Origin: Ignavibacteriota bacterium | Lineage (GTDB): Bacteria > Bacteroidota > Ignavibacteria > Tepidaquicellales > Tepidaquicellaceae | NCBI GenBank assembly: GCA_016218085.1 | Contig: JACREY010000008.1 | Coordinates: 124,001 to 188,000 of the forward strand | Direction of reading: 5' to 3' | Length of the DNA: 64,000 nucleotides | Shown here: positions 18,723 through 28,518 of the stretch, one piece after another | Layout of the letters: every line of letters begins with the position of its first letter | How positions within the stretch are numbered: the first letter of the stretch is position 1 | Position numbers and translations under genes: made by a program | The notes under the pieces: generated by a model | What the model saw: only the letters and a program-made list of their open reading frames with translations | Database searches by the model: none | Told to the model about the DNA's origin: nothing

Positions 18723-19541
18723 TTATTTTCTTTTTTTAAGTCCAAGTTTTTCAATAGCATCAATATTATGCAGGGCATTTTTTGCCGCTTCCTGCTCTGC
18801 CTGCTTTTTCGATTTACCTTTTCCAATGCCCAGGCAGTGTTTTGCAAGATGCACTTCTACGGTAAAAAGCTTGTGATGCTCGGGACCTTCTTCATTTATA
18901 ACAAAATATTCAGGAATAAATTCTGTATGTGCCTGTGCATATTCAAGGAATTTGCTCTTGTGGTTTTCATCAAACTGATTTAGCCATTTTATGTCAAGCT
19001 TCACGAATATCTCCTGATTCAGGAATCTTTTTGCTGATTCGTATCCGGAATCAAGGAAAATAGCGCCTATCAATGCTTCATAAGCATCTGCAAGAATGGC
19101 ATCATATCCTTCTTCAATGGATTTTATTGCGGTATTGGAAGCCAAAAGAAAATCCTGAAGCCTGATGTTTTTTGCTCGTTCGGAAAGAAAGCGCTTATTT
19201 ACCAATATAGACCTGAATTTTGTTAAATCTCCTTCTTCATTCAAAGGAAAGTTCTTATACAAGAATTCCGCAACTACAAGGTCAAGAACAGCATCACCAA
19301 GAAATTCGAGTCTTTCGTTTGATATTAAAGAGAGGTTATTCGGGTCCCTGCGTATTTTTAAAAAAGACCGGTGGGTGAGTGCGGTAATAAAAAAATTTTT
19401 ATCAATTATCTTGTAATGAATAGAATCCTGAAATTTCTCAAAATCAATTTTCTTGATTGCTTTTGAGAGAGATTCTTCAGATTTTTCTTCCTTTTTTCTA
19501 AAAGGAAGAAAAATCTTTAATTTTTTTAACGTCTTGAACAT
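18723..19541 (-). CDS. rnc: Ribonuclease III
   Basis: RNase III cuts double-stranded RNA during rRNA and mRNA processing. The 272-residue protein has the signature NERLEFLGDAVLDLVVAEFL at 75-94, with E79 and D83 as metal ligands. ADAYEALIGAIFLDSGYES carries the second acidic pair. A C-terminal dsRNA-binding domain (KSKFLEYAQAHTEF ... GKGKSKKQAEQEAAKNAL) completes it. About 35 extra basic N-terminal residues precede the core. It lies 32 nt after fabF, in the acpP-fabF-rnc order seen in many bacteria. Confidence 0.96.
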   Translation of the reverse strand: MFKTLKKLKIFLPFRKKEEKSEESLSKAIKKIDFEKFQDSIHYKIIDKNFFITALTHRSFLKIRRDPNNLSLISNERLEFLGDAVLDLVVAEFLYKNFPLNEEGDLTKFRSILVNKRFLSERAKNIRLQDFLLASNTAIKSIEEGYDAILADAYEALIGAIFLDSGYESAKRFLNQEIFVKLDIKWLNQFDENHKSKFLEYAQAHTEFIPEYFVINEEGPEHHKLFTVEVHLAKHCLGIGKGKSKKQAEQEAAKNALHNIDAIEKLGLKKRK

Positions 19542-19573
19542 AGTATCAATTATTAGCCACTAAATCGTTAAAT

Positions 19574-20818
19574 TTATTCGAATTTTTTAAATATAATGGC
19601 AGTATTATGCCCGCCAAATCCTGAGTTATCGGATAAAACGGTGTTAACTTCACGCTTTACCGCAGTATTGGGTACATAGAATAAATCACATTCTTCGTCT
19701 TTAGTTTCGTAATTTATAGTCGGCGGAATAATGCCATTTTTTATTGTCAAAATTGATGCAATTGATTCGATAGCACCTGCTGCCCCAAGAAGATGCCCTA
19801 TCATAGACTTAATTGAATGAACAGGGATTTTGTATGCTCTATCTCCGAATACAGTTTTTATTGCTGCTGTTTCGTTTCTGTCGTTTGGAGGTGTAGAAGT
19901 GCCGTGCGCATTAATTACGTCAATGTCATTTTCAGTCATTCCTGAATCTTTTATTGCAAGTCTCATTGCTCTTACTACGCCGTCGCCTCCGGGTGCAGGG
20001 TCGGTAATGTGATGAGCATCTGCAGTCATCCCGATACCGGTTATTTCTGCATAAATTTTTGCTCCTCTTGCTTTTGCATGCTCGAGTTCTTCTAAAACCA
20101 GAGTCGCAGAGCCTTCACCCATAACAAATCCGCTTCTGTTTTTATCAAAAGGTTTTGATGCTTTTTGAGGAGCTTCGTTAAGTGTTGAAAGTGCACCCAT
20201 AGCATTGAAACCGCCAATACCCATAGGACAAATTACCGCTTCAGAACCCCCTGTAACCATAATATCAGCCGCATCTCTCTGGATTATCATTACGGAATCT
20301 ATAATTGAATGTGCCGACGTTGAACATGCCGATATCGTTGCATAATTCGGGCCTTTCAACCCGTAGGTCATTGAAATTCTTCCTGCCGCAATATCAGCAA
20401 TCAGCATAGGAATAAAGAACGGACTAATCCTATCCGGATTTCCGCCTCTTGTGAAAAGTATGTTCTGCTGTTTATCGTATGTCCACATTCCTCCGATTCC
20501 GGAGCCGAATATAACGCCTGCTCTTTCTTTGTCAATTTTTTCGAGATTTAATTCACTGTCTTTAATGGCTTCGGCTGTTGATGCCAGAGCATACTGTGTG
20601 AACGGGTCTGTTCTCTGTGCAAGCTTTCTGTCCATGTAATTCTGCGGATTGAATCCTTTAAGCTCTGCGGCGAATTTTGTTCCAAATTCCTTAGTGTCAA
20701 AGTAAGTAATATAGTCAACTCCACTTTTACCCTGCGTAATGGAGGACCAAAACTCCTGTACGGATAAACCTACAGGAGTTATTGCTCCTAAACCTGTTAC
20801 TACAACTCTTCTTTTCAT
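19574..20818 (-). CDS. fabF: 3-oxoacyl-[acyl-carrier-protein] synthase II
   Basis: FabF condenses malonyl-ACP with the growing acyl chain in type II fatty acid synthesis. The 414 residues match the family. The catalytic triad is visible: C165 in ATISACSTSAHS, H305 in VINAHGTSTPPND and H342 in KSMIGHLLGAAGAIE. The C-terminal FGGHNTAIIFKK is standard. It starts 14 nt after acpP, so the two form a fatty-acid synthesis unit. Confidence 0.97.
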   Translation of the reverse strand: MKRRVVVTGLGAITPVGLSVQEFWSSITQGKSGVDYITYFDTKEFGTKFAAELKGFNPQNYMDRKLAQRTDPFTQYALASTAEAIKDSELNLEKIDKERAGVIFGSGIGGMWTYDKQQNILFTRGGNPDRISPFFIPMLIADIAAGRISMTYGLKGPNYATISACSTSAHSIIDSVMIIQRDAADIMVTGGSEAVICPMGIGGFNAMGALSTLNEAPQKASKPFDKNRSGFVMGEGSATLVLEELEHAKARGAKIYAEITGIGMTADAHHITDPAPGGDGVVRAMRLAIKDSGMTENDIDVINAHGTSTPPNDRNETAAIKTVFGDRAYKIPVHSIKSMIGHLLGAAGAIESIASILTIKNGIIPPTINYETKDEECDLFYVPNTAVKREVNTVLSDNSGFGGHNTAIIFKKFE

Positions 20819-20832
20819 TAATAAAAATTTAA

Positions 20833-21078
20833 TTAGTTTCCTATTTTTGAAGCTATGTAATCTATCGCTTCTCCAACCTTGGTAATTTTTTCGTTGTCTT
20901 CTTCAGGAATTTTTATACCAAATTCATCTTCAAATTTCATTACTAACTCAACTGTATCAAGAGAATCTGCACCTAAATCATTTATAAATGAAGCATCTTT
21001 CGTAACTTTAGATTCTTCCACGCCTAATTTGTCGACTATTGCTTGTATTACTTTGGCTTCAATTTCTGCGTGTGTCAT
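20833..21078 (-). CDS. acpP: Acyl carrier protein
   Basis: This is an 81-residue acidic protein with the phosphopantetheine site [20 protein letters not shown], Ser39 being the attachment residue. Length, acidity and four-helix pattern are typical of AcpP. It is the first gene of acpP-fabF-rnc. An AAAAAAGGAGT stretch (complement of about 21083-21093) supplies a Shine-Dalgarno close to the ATG, stronger than for most genes in the window. Confidence 0.97.
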   Translation of the reverse strand: MTHAEIEAKVIQAIVDKLGVEESKVTKDASFINDLGADSLDTVELVMKFEDEFGIKIPEEDNEKITKVGEAIDYIASKIGN

Positions 21079-21181
21079 TAGAATAACTCCTTTTTTTGTT
21101 AATTAATAAATTTTATAAATATAGTGATATTATATATCTTTTTAAAGTGAAATTTAATAAAAACTTAATCGGTTTCAGATG

Positions 21182-21862
21182 CTAAAAATTCTTCCTGACA
21201 GGACGCCTTACAATGAAACTGCCTGAAAGAGGATATTTCCCATAAATAACATTATTCAATACATTTTTTCCGTTATCTTTTTTGGAGGTTCCTGCCCATA
21301 TGGCTTTGGCATATAAATCCCTGTTTACTTTTGCAAGTGTGTCGTAAATTATTACGTGCCCGTTCCAGATTATTAAATCACCTTTTCTTAAATCTTCTGG
21401 TTTCCTAACATCTGCAATTGGAAGTTCATCTTTGAATAATCTTTCATTCACCAGGTCTTTTGTCCGGGCATTGGTTTTTGGTGTCTTAAATCCTGCTTTA
21501 AAAAGTGTGTTAATTGCAAAAATATTACATTTGGTATGATTTTTTAATTCAAGCTTTTTATTTTTCAACCAGTAAAGGTATACATAATCGGAATTTTTAG
21601 CGTACATCGACTTTTTCTGTTCTCTGAATGCATATTTGAATATAAGGTCACCATTACTTAATTTATTATCTGCTTCGGTTAGGTTCGGCAGGTAATTTAC
21701 AGAATCGGGAATACCCAAATCCTCGAGGTCAATCTGCACTTCCTCCTGCTCTTCTTCAGTCTCGACAGGGGGTTTTCTGTAAGGAGTGGCTACACAACCG
21801 CTTAGAATCATTAAAGCCGAGAAAGTTATGAAGATAAAATATTTAATAACTGATTTTTTCAT
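21182..21862 (-). CDS. Lipoprotein with an NlpC/P60- or CHAP-like domain
   Basis: The 226-residue protein has a lipobox (ALMILSGCVATPY, Cys22), an acidic Glu-rich linker (residues 32-47), and a C-terminal domain with the order Cys...His. These are NHTKCNIFAINTLFKAGF and later RKGDLIIWNGHVIIYDT, which mimics the catalytic Cys and His strands of NlpC/P60 and CHAP amidases. A wall-acting or amide-cleaving role in the periplasm is inferred, not shown. It follows purL by 4 nt, probably by read-through transcription rather than shared function. Confidence 0.7.
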   Translation of the reverse strand: MKKSVIKYFIFITFSALMILSGCVATPYRKPPVETEEEQEEVQIDLEDLGIPDSVNYLPNLTEADNKLSNGDLIFKYAFREQKKSMYAKNSDYVYLYWLKNKKLELKNHTKCNIFAINTLFKAGFKTPKTNARTKDLVNERLFKDELPIADVRKPEDLRKGDLIIWNGHVIIYDTLAKVNRDLYAKAIWAGTSKKDNGKNVLNNVIYGKYPLSGSFIVRRPVRKNF

Positions 21863-21866
21863 ATAA

Positions 21867-24125
21867 TTATTTTGCCGTCATTATTTTATCCAGCTTTTTA
21901 TAGTATGCCTCGGCAGCTGAATCGAGTGCAACGCAAATTTCCTTGTTTATCTTTATATTCGTTCCGCCTGTTACTCCGATTTTCTTAAACGGTACATTAT
22001 GCAATTTGCAGATTTCAGAAATTTTATCCGAGTTTTCGGCTGATGCGGATACAATTATTCTGCTCTGGGTTTCCGAGAATAAGTCAATATCTTGTCTAAA
22101 CTCATAATCATATGAAATTTCACATCCGATGCTGTTGTTTCTGCCGATTATGCAGCATTCTGCAATTGCAACGGCAATCCCGCCTTCGGAAATATCGTGA
22201 GCAGATTTTATAAATCCTCTGTCAATTAATTCCAGAACGGATTTTTGCAGGTTAATTTCCTCATCAATAATAATATCGGGTGCATTTCCCTTAATAAGGT
22301 TATGCATCAGTTTAAGGTATTCACTGCCTCCTACTTCACCTTTATTTTGCCCAAGTACAAATATTACATCGCCCTCCGATTTGAAATTTGATGTCATCAG
22401 ATTGTCAACATCTTCAATCAAGCCAAGCATTCCTATTACAGGGGTAGGGAATACCGCATATTCCTGCGATTGGTTATAAAAACTCACATTACCTCCCGTG
22501 ACCGGAGTATTCAGCTTCCTGCAAGCATCTCCTATGCCTCTTATTGCTTCACTGAACTGGTAATATACTTCAGGATTGTACGGATTCCCGAAATTCAGGC
22601 AGTTGGTAATGGCAAGCGGTGTAGCACCCGTGCATACAACATTTCTTGCAGATTCGCAGACAGCAATCACTCCACCCTTATACGGGTCAAGGTAAACGTA
22701 TCTTCCGTTGCAGTCTGTTTTAAGTGATAATCCTTTCTTTGTGCCTTTAATTCTTACTACCGATGCATCTCCGCCGGGCATTAATATTGTATTTGTTCTT
22801 ACCTGAGTATCATATTGCTCATAAACCCATTTTTTGTTTGTGATATTCGGGGAAGAAAGCAGATTAAGCAGAATATCATTGTAATTCTTCGGTTCTTTAA
22901 TTTTACTGCTGTCGAAATTCTTTGTGTAATTAAAGTAATCGGGTAACTTAGTTTCCCTTTTGTAAACAGGCGCTCCACCACCGAGTACGAGTTCGAATGC
23001 CGGTACATCAGCTTCAAGTTTTCCCCTATAATGCACCTTAATGTTTTTTTCTTCAATTACTTTTCCCACTTCGATGCAATTTAAATCCCATTTATGGAAA
23101 ATTTCTTCTGCTTGCTTTTCTTTTCCTTTCTCCACCACGACAAGCATTCTTTCCTGTGATTCAGAAAGCATAATTTCATATGCACTCATATTTTCATCAC
23201 GCAGGGGAACGAGGTCGAGATTTATTTCCATACCGCATTCTCCTTTTGCGCTCATTTCGCATGTAGAGCAGGTGATACCCGCCGCTCCCATATCCTGAAT
23301 TCCGACTACAACTCCTGATCTTATTGCCTCAAGAGTGGCTTCGAGCAAAAGCTTTTCCGTAAAAGGGTCACCCACCTGAACACTTGGTCTTTTCGATTCG
23401 GATTTTTCCGAAATTTCCTCTGAAGCGAATGTTGCACCGTGTATACCGTCTTTGCCCGTAGAAGAACCTACTATGAACACAGGATTTCCAACTCCTTTTG
23501 CAGTTGCAGATGCAACGTTTCCGTGTTTTACGATTCCGACTGCCATGGCATTTACAAGCGGGTTATCCTGATAACACTCATCGAAATAAACTTCACCGCT
23601 TATAGTCGGAACTCCAAAACAGTTTCCGTAGTCGCCAATTCCTTTCACCACGTTCTTGAAAAGATATTTTGTGCGTTCAATCTGTTGCTCAGTGGAATTT
23701 TCAATTATACCAAATCTCAGCGAATTCAGTGATGCGATTGGCCTCGCTCCCATGGTAAATATATCCCTCAGAATGCCGCCTACGCCCGTTGCAGCTCCCT
23801 GGTATGGCTCTACCGCCGATGGATGGTTATGAGATTCGATTTTAAAAGCAACTGCCATTCCGTCTCCAATATCCACCAGTCCTGCATTCTCTTCTCCTGC
23901 TGAAACCAGGAGTTTTCCTCCGCTTCTTGGAAGTGTTTTTATCTGTGAAATGGAATTTTTATAAGAACAGTGCTCGCTCCACATAACGGAAAAAATTCCA
24001 AGTTCTGAATAAGTCGGAATCCTTCCGAGTATATCAAGTATTCTTTTATATTCCTCTTCGAGTAATCCAAGCTCTTTTGCTAATTCAAGATTTACTTCTG
24101 GGTCTTTAATGGTAACGGTAGGCAT
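21867..24125 (-). CDS. purL: Phosphoribosylformylglycinamidine synthase subunit PurL
   Basis: PurL converts FGAR to FGAM with ATP and ammonia in purine synthesis. At 752 residues it is the small form that needs separate PurQ and PurS; neither is in the window. Landmarks include VMWSEHCSYKNSISQIKTLP with the catalytic His, FKIESHNHPSAVEPYQGAAT, GGILRDIFTMGARPIA, GNCFGVPTISGEV and a second AIRS-like half with LKTDCNGRYVYLDPYKGG. It lies between the EI24-like gene and the NlpC-like lipoprotein gene on the same strand. Confidence 0.97.
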   Translation of the reverse strand: MPTVTIKDPEVNLELAKELGLLEEEYKRILDILGRIPTYSELGIFSVMWSEHCSYKNSISQIKTLPRSGGKLLVSAGEENAGLVDIGDGMAVAFKIESHNHPSAVEPYQGAATGVGGILRDIFTMGARPIASLNSLRFGIIENSTEQQIERTKYLFKNVVKGIGDYGNCFGVPTISGEVYFDECYQDNPLVNAMAVGIVKHGNVASATAKGVGNPVFIVGSSTGKDGIHGATFASEEISEKSESKRPSVQVGDPFTEKLLLEATLEAIRSGVVVGIQDMGAAGITCSTCEMSAKGECGMEINLDLVPLRDENMSAYEIMLSESQERMLVVVEKGKEKQAEEIFHKWDLNCIEVGKVIEEKNIKVHYRGKLEADVPAFELVLGGGAPVYKRETKLPDYFNYTKNFDSSKIKEPKNYNDILLNLLSSPNITNKKWVYEQYDTQVRTNTILMPGGDASVVRIKGTKKGLSLKTDCNGRYVYLDPYKGGVIAVCESARNVVCTGATPLAITNCLNFGNPYNPEVYYQFSEAIRGIGDACRKLNTPVTGGNVSFYNQSQEYAVFPTPVIGMLGLIEDVDNLMTSNFKSEGDVIFVLGQNKGEVGGSEYLKLMHNLIKGNAPDIIIDEEINLQKSVLELIDRGFIKSAHDISEGGIAVAIAECCIIGRNNSIGCEISYDYEFRQDIDLFSETQSRIIVSASAENSDKISEICKLHNVPFKKIGVTGGTNIKINKEICVALDSAAEAYYKKLDKIMTAK

Positions 24126-24152
24126 AATTATTTGGTTATAAGTATAAAAAAT

Positions 24153-24899
24153 TTAATTATTGGATATATATTTTTTTTCAAAGAATAAAGCAGTTCCTGC
24201 AGAAACGCATACAGGCTTAAGCAGAACATTAATAACAGGTACAAACATCATAAAAAACACGCAGCATCCGAATCCCATCGAAAGCATCTTTCTTGAAGTC
24301 ACCGTATTAATTTTTTTCCTTAAAGTGAAAAACTTTCTCGTCATCGGATAATCGAGAAAATCCAATGCATTAAAGAAAAAAGAAAATAGTATTCCAAGGG
24401 ATGTTGATAAAACTGAACCAATAACAGGTAATAAATTTAATAAAAAAATCGGGATTAATATAGATAAATAAAAAATAATTTTAAGTCCTTCAGCTTTCAC
24501 GCTTAAATATGCATCCTTCCAGAAACCTACGTTGTATTCAATTTCTTTGTTTGTAATAATCATTTCTGTGTACCGGGAAATGTTTTCGTTGAAAGGTGCT
24601 GTGACCAGATTTCCGATTGTAACGAATGCAAGATAGCAGATTACCAGAACAAGCAGGAAAAAAACTATCAGAAGCAGGATATTAAGGAGCTCCTGCCACC
24701 AGGCAGCATCAACGATCCCGCTGCCGGTAATTTTACTTGAAAAATCCGTAAGGTAATTATAACTAATAATAAAAATAGTCCCGTATATAATAATATTAAT
24801 TATTAATGGGACTATTGAATATAAAACCAGTTTCGGGTGTTTAAGATAAAATCCTATGCTTTTTATCGGGTAAACAAATCCGAAAAAAAATTCCTTCAT
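24153..24899 (-). CDS. EI24-domain (CysZ-like) integral membrane protein
   Basis: The 248-residue protein has four or more hydrophobic segments, with the family opening FFFGFVYPIKSIGFYLKHP. Other landmarks are LVTAPFNENISRYTE after the second helix and ALDFLDYPMTRKFFTLRKKI between the later helices. EI24/CysZ proteins include the sulfate transporter CysZ, but many members have no known substrate and no cys genes lie nearby. It sits between metK and purL on the same strand. Confidence 0.8.
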   Translation of the reverse strand: MKEFFFGFVYPIKSIGFYLKHPKLVLYSIVPLIINIIIYGTIFIISYNYLTDFSSKITGSGIVDAAWWQELLNILLLIVFFLLVLVICYLAFVTIGNLVTAPFNENISRYTEMIITNKEIEYNVGFWKDAYLSVKAEGLKIIFYLSILIPIFLLNLLPVIGSVLSTSLGILFSFFFNALDFLDYPMTRKFFTLRKKINTVTSRKMLSMGFGCCVFFMMFVPVINVLLKPVCVSAGTALFFEKKYISNN

Positions 24900-24930
24900 C
24901 TTTATTTAATTAATCAGATTTATTTACTGA

Positions 24931-26076
24931 TTATTTTACTGCTTTCAAAAGAGTATTTACAAGGTCAGTTCTTTCCCAGGTAAAGTCTTTATCATCTCTT
25001 CCGAAATGGCCGTATGCCGCTGTTTTTCTGTAGATAGGTCTTCTAAGATCGAGTCTGGTAATTATTCCCTTGGGTGTAAGGTCAATTTCTTTCTTGATTA
25101 TTCTTGCAAGTTCAAGGTCGGAGATTTTTCCAGTTCCGTTTGTATTAACCATAATCGAAACCGGCTCTGCAACTCCGATAGCATATGAAACCTGTATCAT
25201 GCATTCCGAAGCCAGCTTGGAAGCAACTATGTTCTTTGCAATATGCCTTGCCGCATATGCCGCGCTCCTGTCAACTTTGGACGGATCTTTTCCTGAAAAT
25301 GCTCCGCCTCCGTGAGGTGCTTTACCGCCGTATGTGTCAACTATGATTTTTCTACCGGTAAGTCCAGTATCTCCGTGTGGCCCTCCGATTTCGAATCTGC
25401 CGGTGGGATTGACAAATATTTTTGTTTTTTTGTCAATAAGGTAGGCAGGAATAACTTTCTTAATCACGTGCTGAATCACATCGGTTTTTATTTTGCTTTG
25501 TTTAACATCAGGGTCGTGCTGGGTGGAAATTACAACTGCATCTACCCTTACCGGCTCATTGAAATCATTGTATTCTATAGTTACCTGAGATTTTGAATCT
25601 GGCCTTAAATAGGGCATAAGTTTCGGTGATTTTTTCCTGATGTCTGCAAGCTTTTTAACAAGCTTGTGTGCGTACACTATCGCCATAGGCATCAATTCTT
25701 TTGTTTCATTCACGGCATATCCAAACATCATTCCCTGGTCCCCGGCTCCTCCTGTATTCACGCCCATTGCTATGTCAGGGGACTGCTTATTGATAGCTGA
25801 CATAACATTTATAGAATGTGAATCGAACCTGTAATCACCCTTGGTATAGCCTATTTCGGCAACAACTTTTCTTACGAGATCGGGGACGTCAACATAGTGT
25901 CTGGTTGTGATTTCACCGCCAACAAGTACCAAACCGGTCGCACAGAAGGTTTCGCATGCAACTCTGGCATATTTATCGTAAGTTAAAATATCATCAAGAA
26001 TTGCGTCAGAAATCTGGTCGCAAATTTTATCCGGATGTCCTTCGCTGACTGATTCCGATGTGAAATAATAAGACAT
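24931..26076 (-). CDS. metK: S-adenosylmethionine synthetase
   Basis: MetK makes SAM from methionine and ATP in the cytosol. Family signatures are [20 protein letters not shown], the ATP-loop [15 protein letters not shown], and [20 protein letters not shown] start it at ATG 26076, which has AAGGAAAA 8-12 nt upstream and gives the canonical [10 protein letters not shown] opening. An in-frame ATG at 26106 would add ten residues that do not match the family. The product is 381 residues. No SAM riboswitch is evident in the roughly 250-nt leader. Confidence 0.97.
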   Translation of the reverse strand: MSYYFTSESVSEGHPDKICDQISDAILDDILTYDKYARVACETFCATGLVLVGGEITTRHYVDVPDLVRKVVAEIGYTKGDYRFDSHSINVMSAINKQSPDIAMGVNTGGAGDQGMMFGYAVNETKELMPMAIVYAHKLVKKLADIRKKSPKLMPYLRPDSKSQVTIEYNDFNEPVRVDAVVISTQHDPDVKQSKIKTDVIQHVIKKVIPAYLIDKKTKIFVNPTGRFEIGGPHGDTGLTGRKIIVDTYGGKAPHGGGAFSGKDPSKVDRSAAYAARHIAKNIVASKLASECMIQVSYAIGVAEPVSIMVNTNGTGKISDLELARIIKKEIDLTPKGIITRLDLRRPIYRKTAAYGHFGRDDKDFTWERTDLVNTLLKAVK

Positions 26077-26331
26077 TTTATTTTCCTTTTTAAAATTTAT
26101 ATACATTTATGTAAAATAATAAAATTTATTAAATATTAATATTGAAATTAATCGTGCAGTATTTTAAATAACATAGTCATATTACTACGTAAAAAAGAGT
26201 AAAACTAATCAATTTTTATTTCATTCCAGTGTTCTTATGAAAAACGTACAAAAATTCATTTAAATTCCTGGCATGCTAATTGATATATTTATAACAACTA
26301 TTAATTAATTAAAAAAATCGGGGGATTTAAA

Positions 26332-26436
26332 ATGAAACAGACAGACAATCCGGCAATTTCAAGATATGACTTCATATTCTTTTCGGTAATTATATCATTA
26401 TCGTTATTAATAGTCGCCGGCTTTCTAATAGTTTAA
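26332..26436 (+). CDS. Small single-span membrane peptide, 34 residues
   Basis: The open frame reads MKQTDNPAISRYDFIFFSVI and continues with a hydrophobic run to the TAA at 26434-26436. GGGGA lies about 6 nt before the ATG, one of the better Shine-Dalgarno matches in the window. The first 13 residues are polar, and the remaining 21 are hydrophobic and long enough for one membrane pass. It stands alone in a 512-nt gap between divergent metK and an outer-membrane protein gene. I recognise no family. It could be a chance frame, but start signal, composition and isolation favour a real small protein. Confidence 0.5.
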   Translation: MKQTDNPAISRYDFIFFSVIISLSLLIVAGFLIV

Positions 26437-26488
26437 CACTATTGCAAATACTTTAAATTTCATCTTGCACATTATTATTATCCGGTTG

Positions 26489-26510
26489 TTCCGGCAAACA
26501 ATTGCCGGAA
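26489..26510. other. Perfect GC-rich hairpin after the small membrane gene
   Basis: 26489-26497 and 26502-26510 form a perfect 9-bp inverted repeat (TTCCGGCAA) with a 4-nt loop. Outer flanks (about 26458-26470 and 26513-26526) can pair further in part (CATCT with AGATG). There is no T-run after it on either strand, so it is not a standard terminator. It begins 53 nt after the small gene's stop and could stabilise its transcript. Confidence 0.5.
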
Positions 26511-26618
26511 TCGTGAGATGAATTTTCCTGAAAATTAATGGATACGAAATAGTCTTTTTTATTGATAATTTTTTTATAAAATTCCATTAATTTAGTAAAT
26601 AAAATAATACATAATTCT

Positions 26619-27713
26619 ATGAAGCAGTTGGGTATATTATTTTTAATGTTAGTAATATACCCTTTTGCTTTATTTGCGGCTGATTCGCTTGAAGTAAAAA
26701 ACGAATCGGGTTTGTTGTCTCCTTCCTTAATAACTGATTCAACAATTCAGAATAATTTTCCTTTAATTTCGACCGATTCTGTAATAACTGCTCCTGTTAT
26801 ACCATTTACGGTACCCTCAGATACTTCAGAAAAAAATATAACAGAACCGGAAATTTTAAAAACTGATACAATTAATCCGCTTGAAAGCGTTCCTTTAATT
26901 GTGCCTGATGATTCTACTGCAGGGATAAAAATTGAAGTTATCAAATTTACTGATTCACTTACGGTGAAAACGGACAGCCTTATGGTTCTGGATTCGCTTG
27001 GCAAAGTTAAAATCAGGCAGGATTCAGTACCAAGGATGGAATTCAGGTCGGTTTATGTGGATTCGATTGAGCAGGGTAATCCGAATTTCCTACCGAAAAG
27101 TGTTTTAATGATTAAATGGATAACGGATGAAAAGCGCGATACAGTTATCAGGTATAAAAATCTGTTTGGCATCAATGCTTTTTATGGTTCATATTGCTAT
27201 GGCTTGGGCGGAGGTATGTTTATAAGACTTAGTAACGACGCGGATTTTATTGCTAACATAAATTTTGCCAGTGTCTTTGACAGGAGAACGGAGGGTGATC
27301 TGGATTCAACCGGAACCCTGCGGGATCTTGAGCGAGAAAGCAGACTGCTGACAATAATTTTTAATGCAGGCCTGGAAAAATATTTTATGCAGAACAGAAC
27401 TGACTGGAAAATAAAACCGGTTTTGCTGTTTGGTTTTGCTCCTGCAATAGTTTTTGCAGCTCCTTATGAACGTTCATTCTTCTCATCTATTTTTAAATCA
27501 CAGGTATCTTATGGACTGGGTGTGTTTGCCGCTCTTGGTTTTGACTGGCAGGCATTTCAGAAATTCGGAATAAATCTTACGGCACGGTATGCATTTATTC
27601 CCATTATTGGAAGGGATATATATTATTACAAGGGATTCCTTGTAAAGAATGTCGGAGGTTTTTATGTCAACTTCGGCGTAACGCTTTTAAAAGAATATTT
27701 CAGTAAAAACTGA
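26619..27713 (+). CDS. Secreted protein with Thr/Ser/Pro-rich linker and probable beta-barrel
   Basis: The 364-residue protein has a signal peptide (1-20, ending FALFAADS). A low-complexity region follows, rich in Thr, Ser, Asp and Pro (residues 25-145). The C-terminal half alternates polar and hydrophobic residues with aromatic and Gly content (YGSYCYGLGGGMFIRLSND, VGGFYVNFGVTLLKEYF), consistent with an outer-membrane barrel. I recognise no family. It ends 2 nt from the convergent methyltransferase stop. Confidence 0.6.
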   Translation: MKQLGILFLMLVIYPFALFAADSLEVKNESGLLSPSLITDSTIQNNFPLISTDSVITAPVIPFTVPSDTSEKNITEPEILKTDTINPLESVPLIVPDDSTAGIKIEVIKFTDSLTVKTDSLMVLDSLGKVKIRQDSVPRMEFRSVYVDSIEQGNPNFLPKSVLMIKWITDEKRDTVIRYKNLFGINAFYGSYCYGLGGGMFIRLSNDADFIANINFASVFDRRTEGDLDSTGTLRDLERESRLLTIIFNAGLEKYFMQNRTDWKIKPVLLFGFAPAIVFAAPYERSFFSSIFKSQVSYGLGVFAALGFDWQAFQKFGINLTARYAFIPIIGRDIYYYKGFLVKNVGGFYVNFGVTLLKEYFSKN

Positions 27714-27715
27714 AA

Positions 27716-28510
27716 TTACTTATGTGCCTGTACCTGGAGCCTCACCATTTTTATATTGGTTCTGCCATCGCTGTCCAGTGGATATTTCATTAGAAAAGCA
27801 TTCACAATGTCGTTTATAAGTTCCATTTTAAGATTTTGCGGAACCCGGTTTAAAAACGGATGCCAGGTAGTTCTGATCCATCCTGCCAGACTGTTGACAT
27901 TATCATGAGTCATAATTCTTGGAATCAGTTCAACATTATCAATATGAAAATATGTTTTATTTAAAAATGAAGAATATTCCAAATCACTATAGAAATAAAA
28001 TGGATTTTCAAAATCATTGAAATACTGATTCCATTTTCCGCCTTTAAGGGTGTTAGTTATAATCGATATCATTTCTTCGAGATTTCCCTTGCCGCCCATT
28101 TGTAAAAGGATCTTTCCGCCTTTTTTAAGGGATTTGAAAGATTCATTCAGGACGCATTCCTGGTCTTTTATCCAGTGCAATGCCGCATTTGAATATACTA
28201 CATCAAATTCTTCTTTGAATCCGAGATTGCATGCATCTTTAAGCTCGAATGACAGGTTTTCAAATTTATCATTTGTATATTTATGCCGGGCAAACCTTAT
28301 CATATCCTTTGAACTGTCGATACCGACTACCTTACCCGATTTCAGTTTTTTAGAAATGAGCTCTGTAATCTTTCCGTCACCGCAACCGATATCAAGCAAT
28401 CTTTCGGTACCATTCAGACTTAAAACATCAAGCAGTTCTTTTCCCCATTTATACTGAGCAGAAGAGTGTTCCGCATAATCCTCCGGATTCCAGATAAATA
28501 TATTTTCCAA
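27716..28510 (-). CDS. Class I SAM-dependent methyltransferase (Tam-like)
   Basis: The 264-residue protein opens with FIWNPEDYAEHSSAQYKWG and then the SAM-binding motif RLLDIGCGDGKITELI, the acidic GIDSSKDMIRFAR, and DVVYSNAALHWIKDQ. This pattern resembles trans-aconitate 2-methyltransferase and related small-molecule methyltransferases. The actual substrate cannot be read from the sequence. It follows the Fe-S oxidoreductase gene by 8 nt on the same strand. Confidence 0.85.
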   Translation of the reverse strand: MENIFIWNPEDYAEHSSAQYKWGKELLDVLSLNGTERLLDIGCGDGKITELISKKLKSGKVVGIDSSKDMIRFARHKYTNDKFENLSFELKDACNLGFKEEFDVVYSNAALHWIKDQECVLNESFKSLKKGGKILLQMGGKGNLEEMISIITNTLKGGKWNQYFNDFENPFYFYSDLEYSSFLNKTYFHIDNVELIPRIMTHDNVNSLAGWIRTTWHPFLNRVPQNLKMELINDIVNAFLMKYPLDSDGRTNIKMVRLQVQAHK

Positions 28511-28518
28511 AGTATTTT

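Noticed and set aside
26107-26331. Possible SAM riboswitch in the metK leader
   Set aside because: I could not find the conserved stems or the P1 pairing of known SAM riboswitches on the minus strand; only A+T-rich sequence is seen.
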